This document shows, in pieces, positions 12,095-22,804 of a stretch of DNA of 64,000 bases (position 1 is its first letter; each line of letters opens with the position of its first letter). Source of the stretch: Tragulus kanchil. Its lineage: Eukaryota > Chordata > Mammalia > Artiodactyla > Tragulidae. Under the pieces are notes generated by a model that saw only the letters and a list, made by a program, of their open reading frames with translations, was not told the origin of the DNA and ran no database searches. The DNA lies in contig JAIOJX010000006.1 of NCBI GenBank assembly GCA_022376925.1, positions 56,756,658-56,820,657 of the forward strand, read 5' to 3'. The position numbers were made by a program, and so were the translations under genes.

Positions 12095-14311
12095 ATGGGT
12101 CCTTTTATAGCTGTTATATAGTCATCAGAAAACAAGACTAGGAGCTGACTGTGGCTCACATCATAAACTCCTTATTACAAAATTCAACCTTAAATTGAAG
12201 AAAGTAGGGAAAACCAATAGACTGGTCATTTTCTTTATGACCTAAATAAAATACCTTACCATTATACAATGGAAGTGACAAATAGATTCAAGGAATTAGA
12301 TAGGATAGAGTGGCTGAAGAATGATGAACAGAGATTTGTAACATTGCACAGGAGGCAAAGAAATCAACCCTAAGAAGAAGAAATTCAAAAAGGCAAAATG
12401 TTTGTCGGAGGAAGACTTAGAAATATCTAAGAAAAGAAGAGAAGCTAATGACAAAGGAGAAAAAGAAAGTTATAGCAATCTTAAAGTAGGGTTCCAAAGA
12501 ATATCAAAGAGATATAAGAAAGCCTTCATAAGTGAATGATGCAAAGAAATAGAGGAAAATTGTAGAACGGGAAAGACAAGTGATCTCTAAATACCAAGGG
12601 GAAATTTCATGCAAAGATGGGCACAATAAAGGACAGAAATAGAAGGACCTAACAGAATTGGAAGACATTAAGAAGAGGGGGCAAGAGTACACAGAAGAAT
12701 CATACAAAAAGATCTTAATGAGGCAGATAACCATGATGGTATAATTACTCACCTAGAGCCATACATCCTGTAATGTGAAGTCTAGAGGGCCTTAGAAAGC
12801 ATTACTACCAACAAATTTAGTAGATGTGATGGAATTCCAACTGAACTAATTCAAACATTAAAAAATGACACCATTAAAGTACTGCACTCAATATGTCAGT
12901 AAATTTGGAAAACTCAACAGTGGCCCTGGAACTGAAAAAGTTAAAAAAATGTCACCATTAAAGTTCTGCACTCAGTATGTCAGTAAATTTGAAAAACTCG
13001 AAAGTGGCCACAGGACTGAAAAAGTTCTGTTTTTGTTCCAATCCCTAAGAAGGGCAATGCCAAAGAATGTTCAAACTACCACATAATTGCACAGATTTCA
13101 CATGCTGACAAACTAATTCTCAAAATCCTCCAAGAAGGCTTCAAAAGCATGTAAAATGAAAACTTCCACATATAAAAGCTGGTTTCAGAAATGAAGAACC
13201 AGAGATCAAATTGCAAACATCAATTGGATCATAAAAAGAGCAAGAGAATTCCAGAAAAATAAACATCTACTTCTGCTTCATTGACTGTGCGAAAGCCATT
13301 GACTGTGTAGATCAAAACAAACAGGGAAATTCTGAAAGAAATGGGAATTCGAGTCCACCTTACCTGCCTCCTTAGAAGCCTATACAGGTCAGAAAATCAC
13401 AGTTAGAACCAGACATGGAACAGATTGAATCCAAATTGGTAAAGAAGTACATCAAGGCTGTATACTGTCACCCTGGTTATATAAGTTATATGCAGAGTAT
13501 ATCATGTGAAATGTTTGTCTGGATGAAGCACAAGCTGGAATCAAGTTTACTGGGAGAAATATCAATAGCAGATGACACCACCTTTATGGCAGAAAGAAAA
13601 CAGAATTTTAAGAGCTTATTGATGAAGGTGAAAGAGGAGAGTGAAAAAGCTGGCCTAAAACTCAACATTCAAAAAGCGAAGATCATGGCATCCAGTCACT
13701 TCATGGCAAATCAATTGGGAAACAACAGAATCAGTGACAGACTATTTTCATCAACTCCAAAATTACTACAGATGGTGACTGCAACCATGAAACCAAAAGA
13801 CACTTGCTCCATGAAAGAAAAGCTATGACAAACATAGTTTATTAAAAAGTAGAGACATCACTTGCCAACAAAGGTCCATCTAGTCAAATCTATAGTTTTT
13901 CTAGTACTCATATATGATTTTGAGAGCTGGAGCATAAAGAAGGCTGAGCACTGAAGAACTGATATATTTGAACTATGGTGTGGGAGATAACCCTTGTGAA
14001 CCCCTTGGACTGCAAGGAGATCAAACCAGTCAATCCAAAGGAAGTCAACCCCAAATACTGACTGGAAGACTGATGTTGAACCTGAAGCTCCAATACTTTG
14101 GTCACCTAATGCGAAGAGACAAACTCATTGGAAAGGGCTCTGGTGCTGGGAAAATAGAAGGCAGAAAGAGAAGAAGACTGTAGAGGAAAACATAATTGAA
14201 TGGCATCACTGATTCAATGGACATAAGTTTGAGCAGCCTCTGGGAGATGGTGAAGGACAGGGAAGTCTTTCAGGCTGCAGTCCATTTGGTCACAAAGAGT
14301 TGGACATGACT
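12095..14311 (+). mobile_element. BovB (RTE) retrotransposon, 5'-truncated, decayed
   Basis: The sense BovB begins within the ORF near the 'gagctgactgtggctcac' stretch and runs through the reverse transcriptase region ('ttcattgactgtgcgaaagc' near 13280, then the 'agatgacaccacc' catalytic neighbourhood near 13570). The 3' end is the typical 'agttggacatgactga' at about 14,299. Multiple stops and frameshifts break the frame. The longest open piece, 13415-13828, is the RT C-terminal part. An 84-bp internal tandem repeat sits at 12,869-13,036. BovB entered ruminants by horizontal transfer, with squamate relatives. Confidence 0.92.
12869..13036 (+). repeat. 84-bp in-frame tandem duplication inside BovB
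   Basis: The stretch beginning 'caccattaaagtactgcact' at 12869 recurs at 12953 as 'caccattaaagttctgcact', both followed by a near-identical remainder. The offset of 84 bases equals 28 codons. The units differ at several positions, so unlike the 1.1-kb blocks this is an old, genuine local duplication. Confidence 0.85.
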
Positions 14312-14520
14312 GATGGCTCAGTGTGTAAAACATCTTTATGCTATGTAGGAGACAGGAGATGCAGGTTCAGTCTCTGGGTCAGGAAGATCCCTTGGAGAAA
14401 GGAATGACAACCCACTCCATTACTTTTCCTGAAAAATTAATGGACAGAGGAGTCTAGTTGAGTTACAGTTCAATGGTCACAGAGAGGTGGACACCACAGA
14501 GCAACTAAGCAGAAAGCATG
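14312..14520 (+). mobile_element. Bov-tA type SINE, sense
   Basis: The SINE directly abuts the BovB 3' end. Its tRNA-like head is 'ggctcagtgtgtaaaacatc', the body passes 'caggttcagtctctgggtc' and 'aacccactccat', and the tail is the BovB-derived 'gacaccacagagcaactaag'. Bov-tA is a ruminant SINE that uses BovB machinery. The placement right at the BovB 3' end may mean insertion into the BovB tail. Confidence 0.85.
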
Positions 14521-14524
14521 AGTA

Positions 14525-14812
14525 ACACTGCTCACAAAGATAAAAATGGGTTTAAGACATAAATGTAAGGCCAGACACTAAATTCTCTAAGAGGAAAATA
14601 TAAGCAGAACACTCTGACATAAATTGCAGCAAGATCCTCTTTCTAAAATAGTGAAATGAAAAGCAAAAACAAATGAGACATAATTAAACCTAAATGCTTG
14701 TGTACAGTAAAGGAAACTATAAACAAGATGAAAAGACAACCATTAGAATGGGAGAAAATAATTGCAAAGAAAGTAACTGACAAAGGATTAATCTCCCCAA
14801 TACACAACTTTC
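14525..14812 (+). mobile_element. L1 ORF2 C-terminal fragment, right half of a split element
   Basis: Sense ORF2 resumes with the stretch equivalent to '...actcaaaatggattaaag' (here diverged) and runs to the 'gaatgggagaaaataat' and 'gacaaaggattaatctcc' landmarks. It continues the fragment that stops at 12,085. No 3' UTR or poly(A) follows, so the element is broken at about 14,812. Confidence 0.8.
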
Positions 14813-17278
14813 TTTACACTCTTCATCTATTCTGTTGCCATTGAGAAGATGTCAATGTCCTCAGCTGCCATCTTTTACACCAACAGCCCACACAAGCCAT
14901 TTTGTGAGACCTCTACTCCAGTATGAGTCATAACTGTAGTGTATTCCTGCCAACAAGAATAATGTGTGGTGGAAGGTCTTCTTCCTGAAACTCGGTTGCT
15001 CATCCGTACTGGAAGCACTAGAAAAAATTGAGGAATCACAGAAAATAGTTGGTAGAATGGAGTAACATGGATGCTACTAAATCCCTGAATCCCCAACGAA
15101 AAAGAAAGGAGCATCCCTAGTCCCAGTTGCCACGAAGAGACTGAACAGTAGCAAAAACTGAGCAAGAAGGGTCTTCACCTCCAATACGAGGCCAAGAAAC
15201 TGCCTGTACCACTTTGGCAGCTGGCATATGTATATTCATTTTAGCCAGACACCATATTGAGAATCTGCCATAACATTTCCATTCCCTTCTATAAAATGTT
15301 ATTACTGAAAATTAAAATTATCATTAAGCTCTTTTTTCTAAGCTTTATAGATAGTCCTATAGTCATTCAATATTAGCATCTCTATTACAGATTCTTATTT
15401 TATAATGCTAAAGATTGACGTTCTAGAAATAATTATGAAATATTAGTGAGATTAACTTGGAAAGGATCAAGCTCTGTTATCATCTTTCTTCTGAAGTTAT
15501 GAGTAATAAAAACTCATTTGTTGTGAATTATAAAATTGCCTTATAATACATATACCTATCTATAGGTGTTACCCCTTGTTATTCAAGGAACCGAAAGTCC
15601 TTGCCTGTCATTGTCATTAACCTAGACTGGCAGTTAACAGAGAAGAACCTCTAAAACAAAAAGTCATTTGCCCCTAAATCCCACTGTTATCTTCACAACT
15701 ATTTTCCCTAATCAAGCTGTAAATTTACAGCCAATCTATTCTAAGAGACCCTAACACAGAGAATGGATTGAAATTAGGTTTACTTATTCTTTGTGAAGGT
15801 CTCAAAAACCTCCTGAATGCACTCATTATTTTGAAAGAAGTCTCAAAAACAGAGGAAACCTATTTTCATCTCACTGAATGCAGAGTTCTTTTAGGGCACA
15901 TTGCATACAAAACTGAAAAGTCTACCTGAAGACCTAGACCTCACTTTTTAAGTCTCCTTTCTCCAGATCTGTGATTTTCTGACACATATTTTTGATAAAC
16001 ATAATTCTATCTTTCAATATGTTGCTGGATAGGTGTATTTGTATATGTATGTGAATAAACTATTTGCCAACAAGAATAATGTGTGGTGGAAGGTCTTCTT
16101 CCTGAAACTCGGTTGCTCATCCGTACTGGAAGCACTAGAAAAAATTGAGGAATCACAGAAAATAGTTGGTAGAATGGAGTAACATGGATGCTACTAAATC
16201 CCTGAATCCCCAACGAAAAAGAAAGGAGCATCCCTAGTCCCAGTTGCCACGAAGAGACTGAACAGTAGCAAAAACTGAGCAAGAAGGGTCTTCACCTCCA
16301 ATACGAGGCCAAGAAACTGCCTGTACCACTTTGGCAGCTGGCATATGTATATTCATTTTAGCCAGACACCATATTGAGAATCTGCCATAACATTTCCATT
16401 CCCCTTCTATAAAATGTTATTACTGAAAATTAAAATTATCATTAAGCTCTTTTTTCTAAGCTTTATAGATAGTCCTATAGTCATTCAATATTAGCATCTC
16501 TATTACAGATTCTTATTTTATAATGCTAAAGATTGACGTTCTAGAAATAATTATGAAATATTAGTGAGATTAACTTGGAAAGGATCAAGCTCTGTTATCA
16601 TCTTTCTTCTGAAGTTATGAGTAATAAAAACTCATTTGTTGTGAATTATAAAATTGCCTTATAATACATATACCTATCTATAGGTGTTACCCCTTGTTAT
16701 TCAAGGAACCGAAAGTCCTTGCCTGTCATTGTCATTAACCTAGACTGGCAGTTAACAGAGAAGAACCTCTAAAACAAAAAGTCATTTGCCCCTAAATCCC
16801 ACTGTTATCTTCACAACTATTTTCCCTAATCAAGCTGTAAATTTACAGCCAATCTATTCTAAGAGACCCTAACACAGAGAATGGATTGAAATTAGGTTTA
16901 CTTATTCTTTGTGAAGGTCTCAAAAACCTCCTGAATGCACTCATTATTTTGAAAGAAGTCTCAAAAACAGAGGAAACCTATTTTCATCTCACTGAATGCA
17001 GAGTTCTTTTAGGGCACATTGCATACAAAACTGAAAAGTCTACCTGAAGACCTAGACCTCACTTTTTTTAAGTCTCCTTTCTCCAGATCTGTGATTTTCT
17101 GACACATATTTTTGATAAACATAATTCTATCTTTCAATATGTTGCTGGATAGGTGTATTTGTATATGTATGTGTTTATACACTCCCTCTACTAGATACTT
17201 ATTTAACTTTATATTCGTGGACCCTAGCACAATATCAGCATGCGCAGGAACTGTATTAAATGCGTTAGATTAGTCCAG
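14813..17278. other. Unrecognised intergenic DNA with duplication
   Basis: No transposon is recognised. About 14,840-15,240 has a more balanced composition. Its plus strand reads as several protein-like pieces of 10 to 30 codons broken by stops, and its minus strand holds a 96-codon chance frame. The rest is AT-rich. After removing block E it is about 1.35 kb of plain sequence. Confidence 0.45.
14949..17173. repeat. Block E: direct duplication, offset 1,116-1,120 bp
   Basis: Positions 14949-16053 recur at 16065-17173. The offset grows from 1,116 to 1,120 through single-base gains in runs: 'attcccttc' versus 'attccccttc', and five versus eight T near 15,945 and 17,065. The duplicated DNA contains no recognised repeat, which argues against transposition. 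Confidence 0.95.
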
Positions 17279-17339
17279 TTTTTTTTTTCCTTTTATCATT
17301 CTCTGTTTTTAAAAACTTTTTATTTGTATTGGTGTGTAG

Positions 17340-18430
17340 TTAGACCATAGAAAGAGCAAGGGCATTCCAGAAAATAGATCTACTTCTGCTTCATTGATTA
17401 CACTAAAGCATTTGACTGTATGGATCAAAACAAACTGTGAGAAATTCTGAAAGAAATGGGAATACGTGACCACCTTGCATGCCTCTTGAGAAACGTGTAT
17501 GAAAGACAAGAAACATAATTGTAAATGGAACAACAGGCTGGTTTCAAATTGGGAAAGGAATATGTCAAGGCTGTATATTGTCACCTGCTTATTTAATTTA
17601 TATGCAGAACACATCATGCGAAATGCCGGTATGGATGAAGCACAAGTTGGAATCATAATTGCCAGGAGAACGATCAATAACATCAAGTATGCAAATGACA
17701 CCACCCTTATGCCAAAAAGCAATGAGGTAAAAGAGGAGAGTGAAAAAGCTGGCCTAAAACTCAACATTCAAAATACAAAGATCATGGTAACCAGCCCCAA
17801 CACTTCATGGCAAATTGATGGGGAAGCAATGGAATCAGTGAGAGGCTTTATTTTCATTGGCTCCAAAATCACTACAATGTGACTTCAGCCATAACATTAA
17901 AAGACACTTGCTCCCTGGAAGAAAAGGTATGACAAACCTGGACAGTGTATTAAAATGCAGAGATATCACTTGCCAACAAATGTACGTATAGTCAAAGCTA
18001 TGGTTTTTGCAGTGGCCATGTATGGTTGTGGGAGCTGTACCATAAAGAAAGTTGAATGCTGAGGAATTGATGTCATTGAACTGTGGTGTTGGAGAAGGCT
18101 CTTGACAGTCCTTTGGACTGCAAGGAGGTCATACCACTCAATCCTAAAGGAAATCAACTCTGAATATGCATTGGAAGGAATGATGCAGAAGCTGAAGCCC
18201 CACTACTTTGGCTACCTGATATTAAGAGATGACTCATTGAAAAAGAGCCTTAGGTTGGGAAAACCAGAAGGCAGGTGAAGTGGATGACAGAGGATGAGAT
18301 GGTTGGATGGCATCCAAGGACATGATTTTGAATAGGCTCTGGGAGCTAGTGAAGGTCAGGGAAGTCTTGCATGCTGCAATTCATAGAGTCACAAAGAGCT
18401 GCACATGACAGAGTGACTGAGCTGACTGAC
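17340..18430 (+). mobile_element. BovB 3' half, sense, nested in L1 3' UTR
   Basis: The element starts in the RT region ('gaaagagcaagggcattcca' at 17,350) and runs to the 3' end, where short 'gactga' repeats at 18,412-18,434 are typical of BovB. L1 3' UTR sequence continues on both sides ('tatttgtattggtgtgtag' on the left, 'agctgattaacaatattgtg' on the right), so BovB landed in an existing L1. The frame at 17,499-17,882 is the RT C-terminal part and is broken before and after. Confidence 0.9.
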
Positions 18431-18967
18431 TGATAGCTGATTAACAATATTGTGATAATTTCAGGTGACAGTCACTTTAACAGTCATATATATACAGCCA
18501 TTCATATGCATATGTCCATTCTTTCCCAGACTCTCCTTCCATCCAGGCGGCCACATAACATTAGCAAGTTTGTTATCCATTTTAAGTACAGTAGTATGTA
18601 CATGTCCATCCCAAACTCCATAAATATCCCTTCTCCCCTTCATTCACCCTGGCAATCATAAGTTTGTTCTTAGTCTGTGAGTCTGTCTCTGTTTTGTAAG
18701 TTCATTTCTGCCATTTCTTTTTAGATTCCACATATAAGGAATATCATATGATACTTCTACTTCTTTCGTCTGACTTACTTCACTCAATATGACACTCTTT
18801 AGGTCTAACCATGTTGCTGTAAATGGCACTGTAAAATTCTTTTTAATAGCCAAGTAATGGTCTATGTATACATGGATATTTAATTTGTGTCTCTGTTTTG
18901 GCTATTGTAAAAACTGCTGCAATGAACACTGAGTGTTCAGATCATATGATTTTCTCTGGTTATATGC

Positions 18968-19174
18968 TCCAGGTGGGGAAAAAACCCACTTACAAATGCA
19001 GGAGATATAACAGTCATGGGTTCGATCCTTAGGTTGTGAAGATCCCCTGGAGGAGGACAAGGCAACCCACTACAGCATTCTTGCCTGGAGAATCCCATGG
19101 ACAAAGGAGCCTTGTGGGCTATAGTCCACAGTGGTGCAAAGAGTAAGGCAGGACTGAAGCAACTTAACACACAC
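18968..19174 (+). mobile_element. Bov-tA type SINE, sense, nested in L1
   Basis: The body shows 'atgcaggagatataacag', the B-box like 'gggttcgatccttagg', 'aggcaacccactacagcatt', 'gagaatcccatggacaaagg' and the tail 'gactgaagcaacttaacac' followed by a short AC run. It interrupts antisense L1 3' UTR. The head is degraded into a run of G and A. Confidence 0.9.
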
Positions 19175-21377
19175 ACAGTGGTAGCTTCATTTTCAGTTTT
19201 TAGGGAATCTCCATACTCTTTTCCATATGGGCTATACCAACTTACACTCCTCTCAACAGTGTAGGAGGATTCCCTTCTCTCTAGACTCTCTCTAGCATTT
19301 ACAGTTCACAGGTTTTTTGATGATAGCCATTCTGGTTGGTGTGAGATGGTAACTTGGAGTTGTGATTTGCATTTCTCTAATAGTCAGAAATGTTGAGCAT
19401 ATTTTCATGTTTGTTGTCCATCTGTATGCCTTCTTTGGATAAACACTTATTTAGATTTTCTTCCCATTTATTGTTTGAGTTGTTTGTTTCGATGCTGTTA
19501 AGTATCATGAGCTATTTGTAAACTTTGGACACTAATCCTTTTCATTTTGTTTATTGTTTCCTTTGCTGTACAAAAGCTTTTAAGTTTAAGTAGGTGATAT
19601 TTGTTTGTTTGTTTGTTTTCATTCTGCTGAGAGATAGATTGAAAAAGGTATTTCTGCAATTTACAACAGAGTGTGTTCTGCCTACACTTTCCTCTAAGAG
19701 TTTTATAGTGGCTAGTCTCACATTTAGGTCTTTAATTGATTTTGAGCTTATATTCTATATGATTTCAAAGAATGATTTAATTCACTTTTTTAAAACACAG
19801 CTGTCCAGCTTTCCCAGCATCTTTTGTTGAAGAAACTGTCTTTCCAACATTGTGTAGTCTTGCCTGCTTTGACATAGATTAATTGATCATGGGTGCATGG
19901 CCTTATTTTTGGATTTTCTATCCTGTTCCATTAATCTGTATTTCTATTTTTGTGTCAGTACTATACTGTTTTAATGACTGTAACTTTGTTGTACAGTCTG
20001 AAACCAGGAAGCCTTATCCTTCCAGTTCTGTCTTTCTCAAGTTAGCATTGACTATTCGGGATCTTTTATGTCTCCACACAAATTTTGAAATTATATTTGA
20101 TTCTACTTCTGTGAAAAATGTCATTGGTAATTTGACAGGGATTGCACTGAATCTGAAGGTTACCGTGGGTAGTATAGTCATTTTAATAATATTGATTCTA
20201 TCAGTCCATGAACGTGGTATATCTTTCCATCTGTTTGTGTCTTCTTTGATTTCTTTCATCAGCATCTTATAGTTTTAGGAGTACAGGTATTTATACCCTT
20301 AGGTAGATTTATTTCTCGGTATTTTATTCTTTTTGATGTGAGGATAAATGGGTTGTTCCCTTGAACATTCTTTTTGATCTTACATTGTTTGTATATAGAA
20401 ATGCAACAAATTTCTGTGTATTGATTTTGTAACCTGCAAATTTACAAAATTCATTGATGAGTTCTATTAATTTTCTGGCAGCATCTTTAGGATCTTCTAT
20501 GTGCAGTATTTCATTTATAAACAGTGACAGTTGAACTTCTTTGCAATTTTAATTCAGCTTAATTATTTTCTTCTTTTATTACTGAAACTAGGACTTTGGA
20601 ATCTGTGTTAAATGACAATGGTGATAGTGGACATTGTTGTCTTGTTACTGGTCTTGGAATGATTTAAGTTTTTCACCATTGATTATAATATTAGCTGTAG
20701 GTTTGTTTTATATAGATTTTATTATGTTGAGGAATGTTCCCTCTATGCCCATTTTCTGGAGAGTCTTAATCATAAGTGGGTGCTGAATTTCTTCAAAATG
20801 CTTTTGTTCTCCATTTATTGATATAAAATAGTTTTTATTCTTCAATCTTATGCATCACATTGATTGATTTGTGGCTATTGAAAAATCCTTGCATCCCTGG
20901 GATGAATGCCACTTGATGATGGTGTATGATATAGTTAATGTATTGTTGGATTTGGATAACTAGTATTTTGTTGAGGATTTTTGCACCTATACTCATCAGT
21001 GATATTGGTTCTTCTATATACATAATTTTTGTGATATATTTGTCTGGTTTTGTTACAGGGTAGAGGTGACCTTATAGAATGAATTTGGAAGTTTTCTTTC
21101 CTCTGAATTTTTAAAAACAATTTCAGCAGGATAGGTTTTAACTCTTTTTTAAATGTTTGATAGAATTTACCTGTAAAGCCATCAGGTTCTGGACATTGTT
21201 AGGAAGGGGGTTTTTAATCACAGTTTCAATTTCAGTACTTTTTAGGAGATTGTACCTTTCTTAGAGTTTGCCCATTTCTTCCAGTTATTCAATTTATTGA
21301 TATGCATAATAGTCTTATATGATCCTTTGAATTTCTGTTGAGTTAGTTGTAACTTCTTTTACATTTCTAATTTTATT

Positions 21378-21750
21378 TATTTGAGTATTCTCCCTTTTTT
21401 TTTTTTTTAAAGATTTATTTATTTATTTACTTTGGGCAGGGATCGGGTTGGGGAGGGAGGGAAGTGGGTGGGCCACTTCTATTGGTCTTTCATTTCTCTA
21501 TTTTCATTTGTCTTCGTTCTTTGGCTCCTGTGGGCCTCCCATCGCGGTGGCATCTGTCGTTGCAGAGCACCGGCTCTGGGCGCATGCGATCCAGAGCTCC
21601 GGCTCGGTGATTGGACACATCAGTCCAGCCGCTCTGCAGCACATGGGATCTTCCCAGGCCAGGGCTCGAACTGGCGCCCCTTGCACTGCAAGGCGGTGTC
21701 CTTACCCACTGGACCACCAGGGGAAGCCCTATTTGAATATTCTCCCTTTT
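21378..21750 (-). mobile_element. CHR-derived SINE, antisense, with 21-bp target-site duplication
   Basis: The poly(T) at 21,394-21,408 precedes the antisense body ending in 'cactggaccaccaggggaag'. It is flanked by 'tatttgagtattctccctttt' (21,378-21,398) and 'tatttgaatattctccctttt' (21,730-21,750), a 21-bp target-site duplication with one mismatch. It sits inside L1 ORF2. The intact tail and target sites mark it as a fairly recent insertion of the same subfamily as at 9,444. Confidence 0.95.
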
Positions 21751-22417
21751 TATTGATGGGTTTGGTTGAAGGTTTATAAATTACATTTATATTTTCAAAG
21801 ATCCAACTATGAGATTGCTTTCTCTGTCTCTATTTCATTCGCTTTTCCTCTGATCTTTATGATTTCTTTCCTTCTACTAACTTTAAGCTTTGTTTGTTCT
21901 TCTTTCTCTAGCTGCTTAAGGTGTAAGATTAGGTTGTTTATTTGATAGTATTCTTGTCTCTTGAGGTAAGACTGTACTGCTATAAACTTTCCTCTTAAGA
22001 CCACTTTTACTGTGTCCCAAAGGTTTTAGACTTTTGTTGTTTTGTTATTGTTTTCATACTTGACTAGGTAGTTTTTCATTTCCTCTTTGATTTCTTCAGT
22101 AATCCATTGGTTGTTTAGTAGCATACTGTTTAGCCACCCTGTGCTTGAGAGTTTTAAATTTTTTGTGCTTCTAGTTTATTTCTAATCGCATAACATTGTG
22201 AACAGAAAACATGCTTGATATGATTCCTAGGTTTTTTTTTTTTCAATTTTTTAAAGCTTTCCTTTAGATCTAGTGTGTATTCACTCCTATAAAATATTCC
22301 AAGTGCAATGTGAGAAAATTTGTAGTCAGTTATAGCTAATTGGAATGCTCTATAAGTTTCAATTAGGTTCAACTGGCTTAAAGTGTCATTTAAGGCCTCT
22401 GTTTCCTAATTAATTTT

Positions 22418-22675
22418 CTACCTGGATAATCTGTCTATTGATAAAAGTAGGGTGTTTAGGTCTCCAATTATTATTGTGTTACTGTCAATTTCCTCTTTTA
22501 TAGTTTTTAATGTTTGCCTTAGAAATTGAGATGCTCTTAAATTGGGTACATGTATATTCATTATTGTTATATCCTCTGCTTGGTTTGACCCCTTGATCAT
22601 TATGTAGTGTCCTTGTTTGTCTCTTACAACCATCTTTATTTTAAAGTCTATTTTGTCTGATATGAAAATTATCAC
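22418..22675 (-). pseudogene. L1 ORF2 endonuclease fragment
   Basis: This 85-codon minus-strand frame matches the L1 ORF2 apurinic-like endonuclease region. It includes the run with 'ITIMNIHVPN', a relative of the conserved strand before the catalytic pocket, and 'IIIGDLNT', the GDFN-type catalytic motif with Leu in place of Phe. Stops on both sides end the frame, so it is a remnant of the long antisense L1. Confidence 0.9.
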
Positions 22676-22804
22676 TCCAGCTTTCTTTATTATATCAATA
22701 TATATGGAATACTTTCCATCCCATTACTTTCAGCCTGTAAGTGTCTGTAAGTATAAGGTATCTCTTGTAGACAGCATATACACACATTTTTCTTTTGTAT
22801 CCAT

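Noticed and set aside
17309..17767. 152-codon minus-strand frame
   Set aside because: It is the shadow of sense BovB RT sequence on the opposite strand and has no independent similarity.
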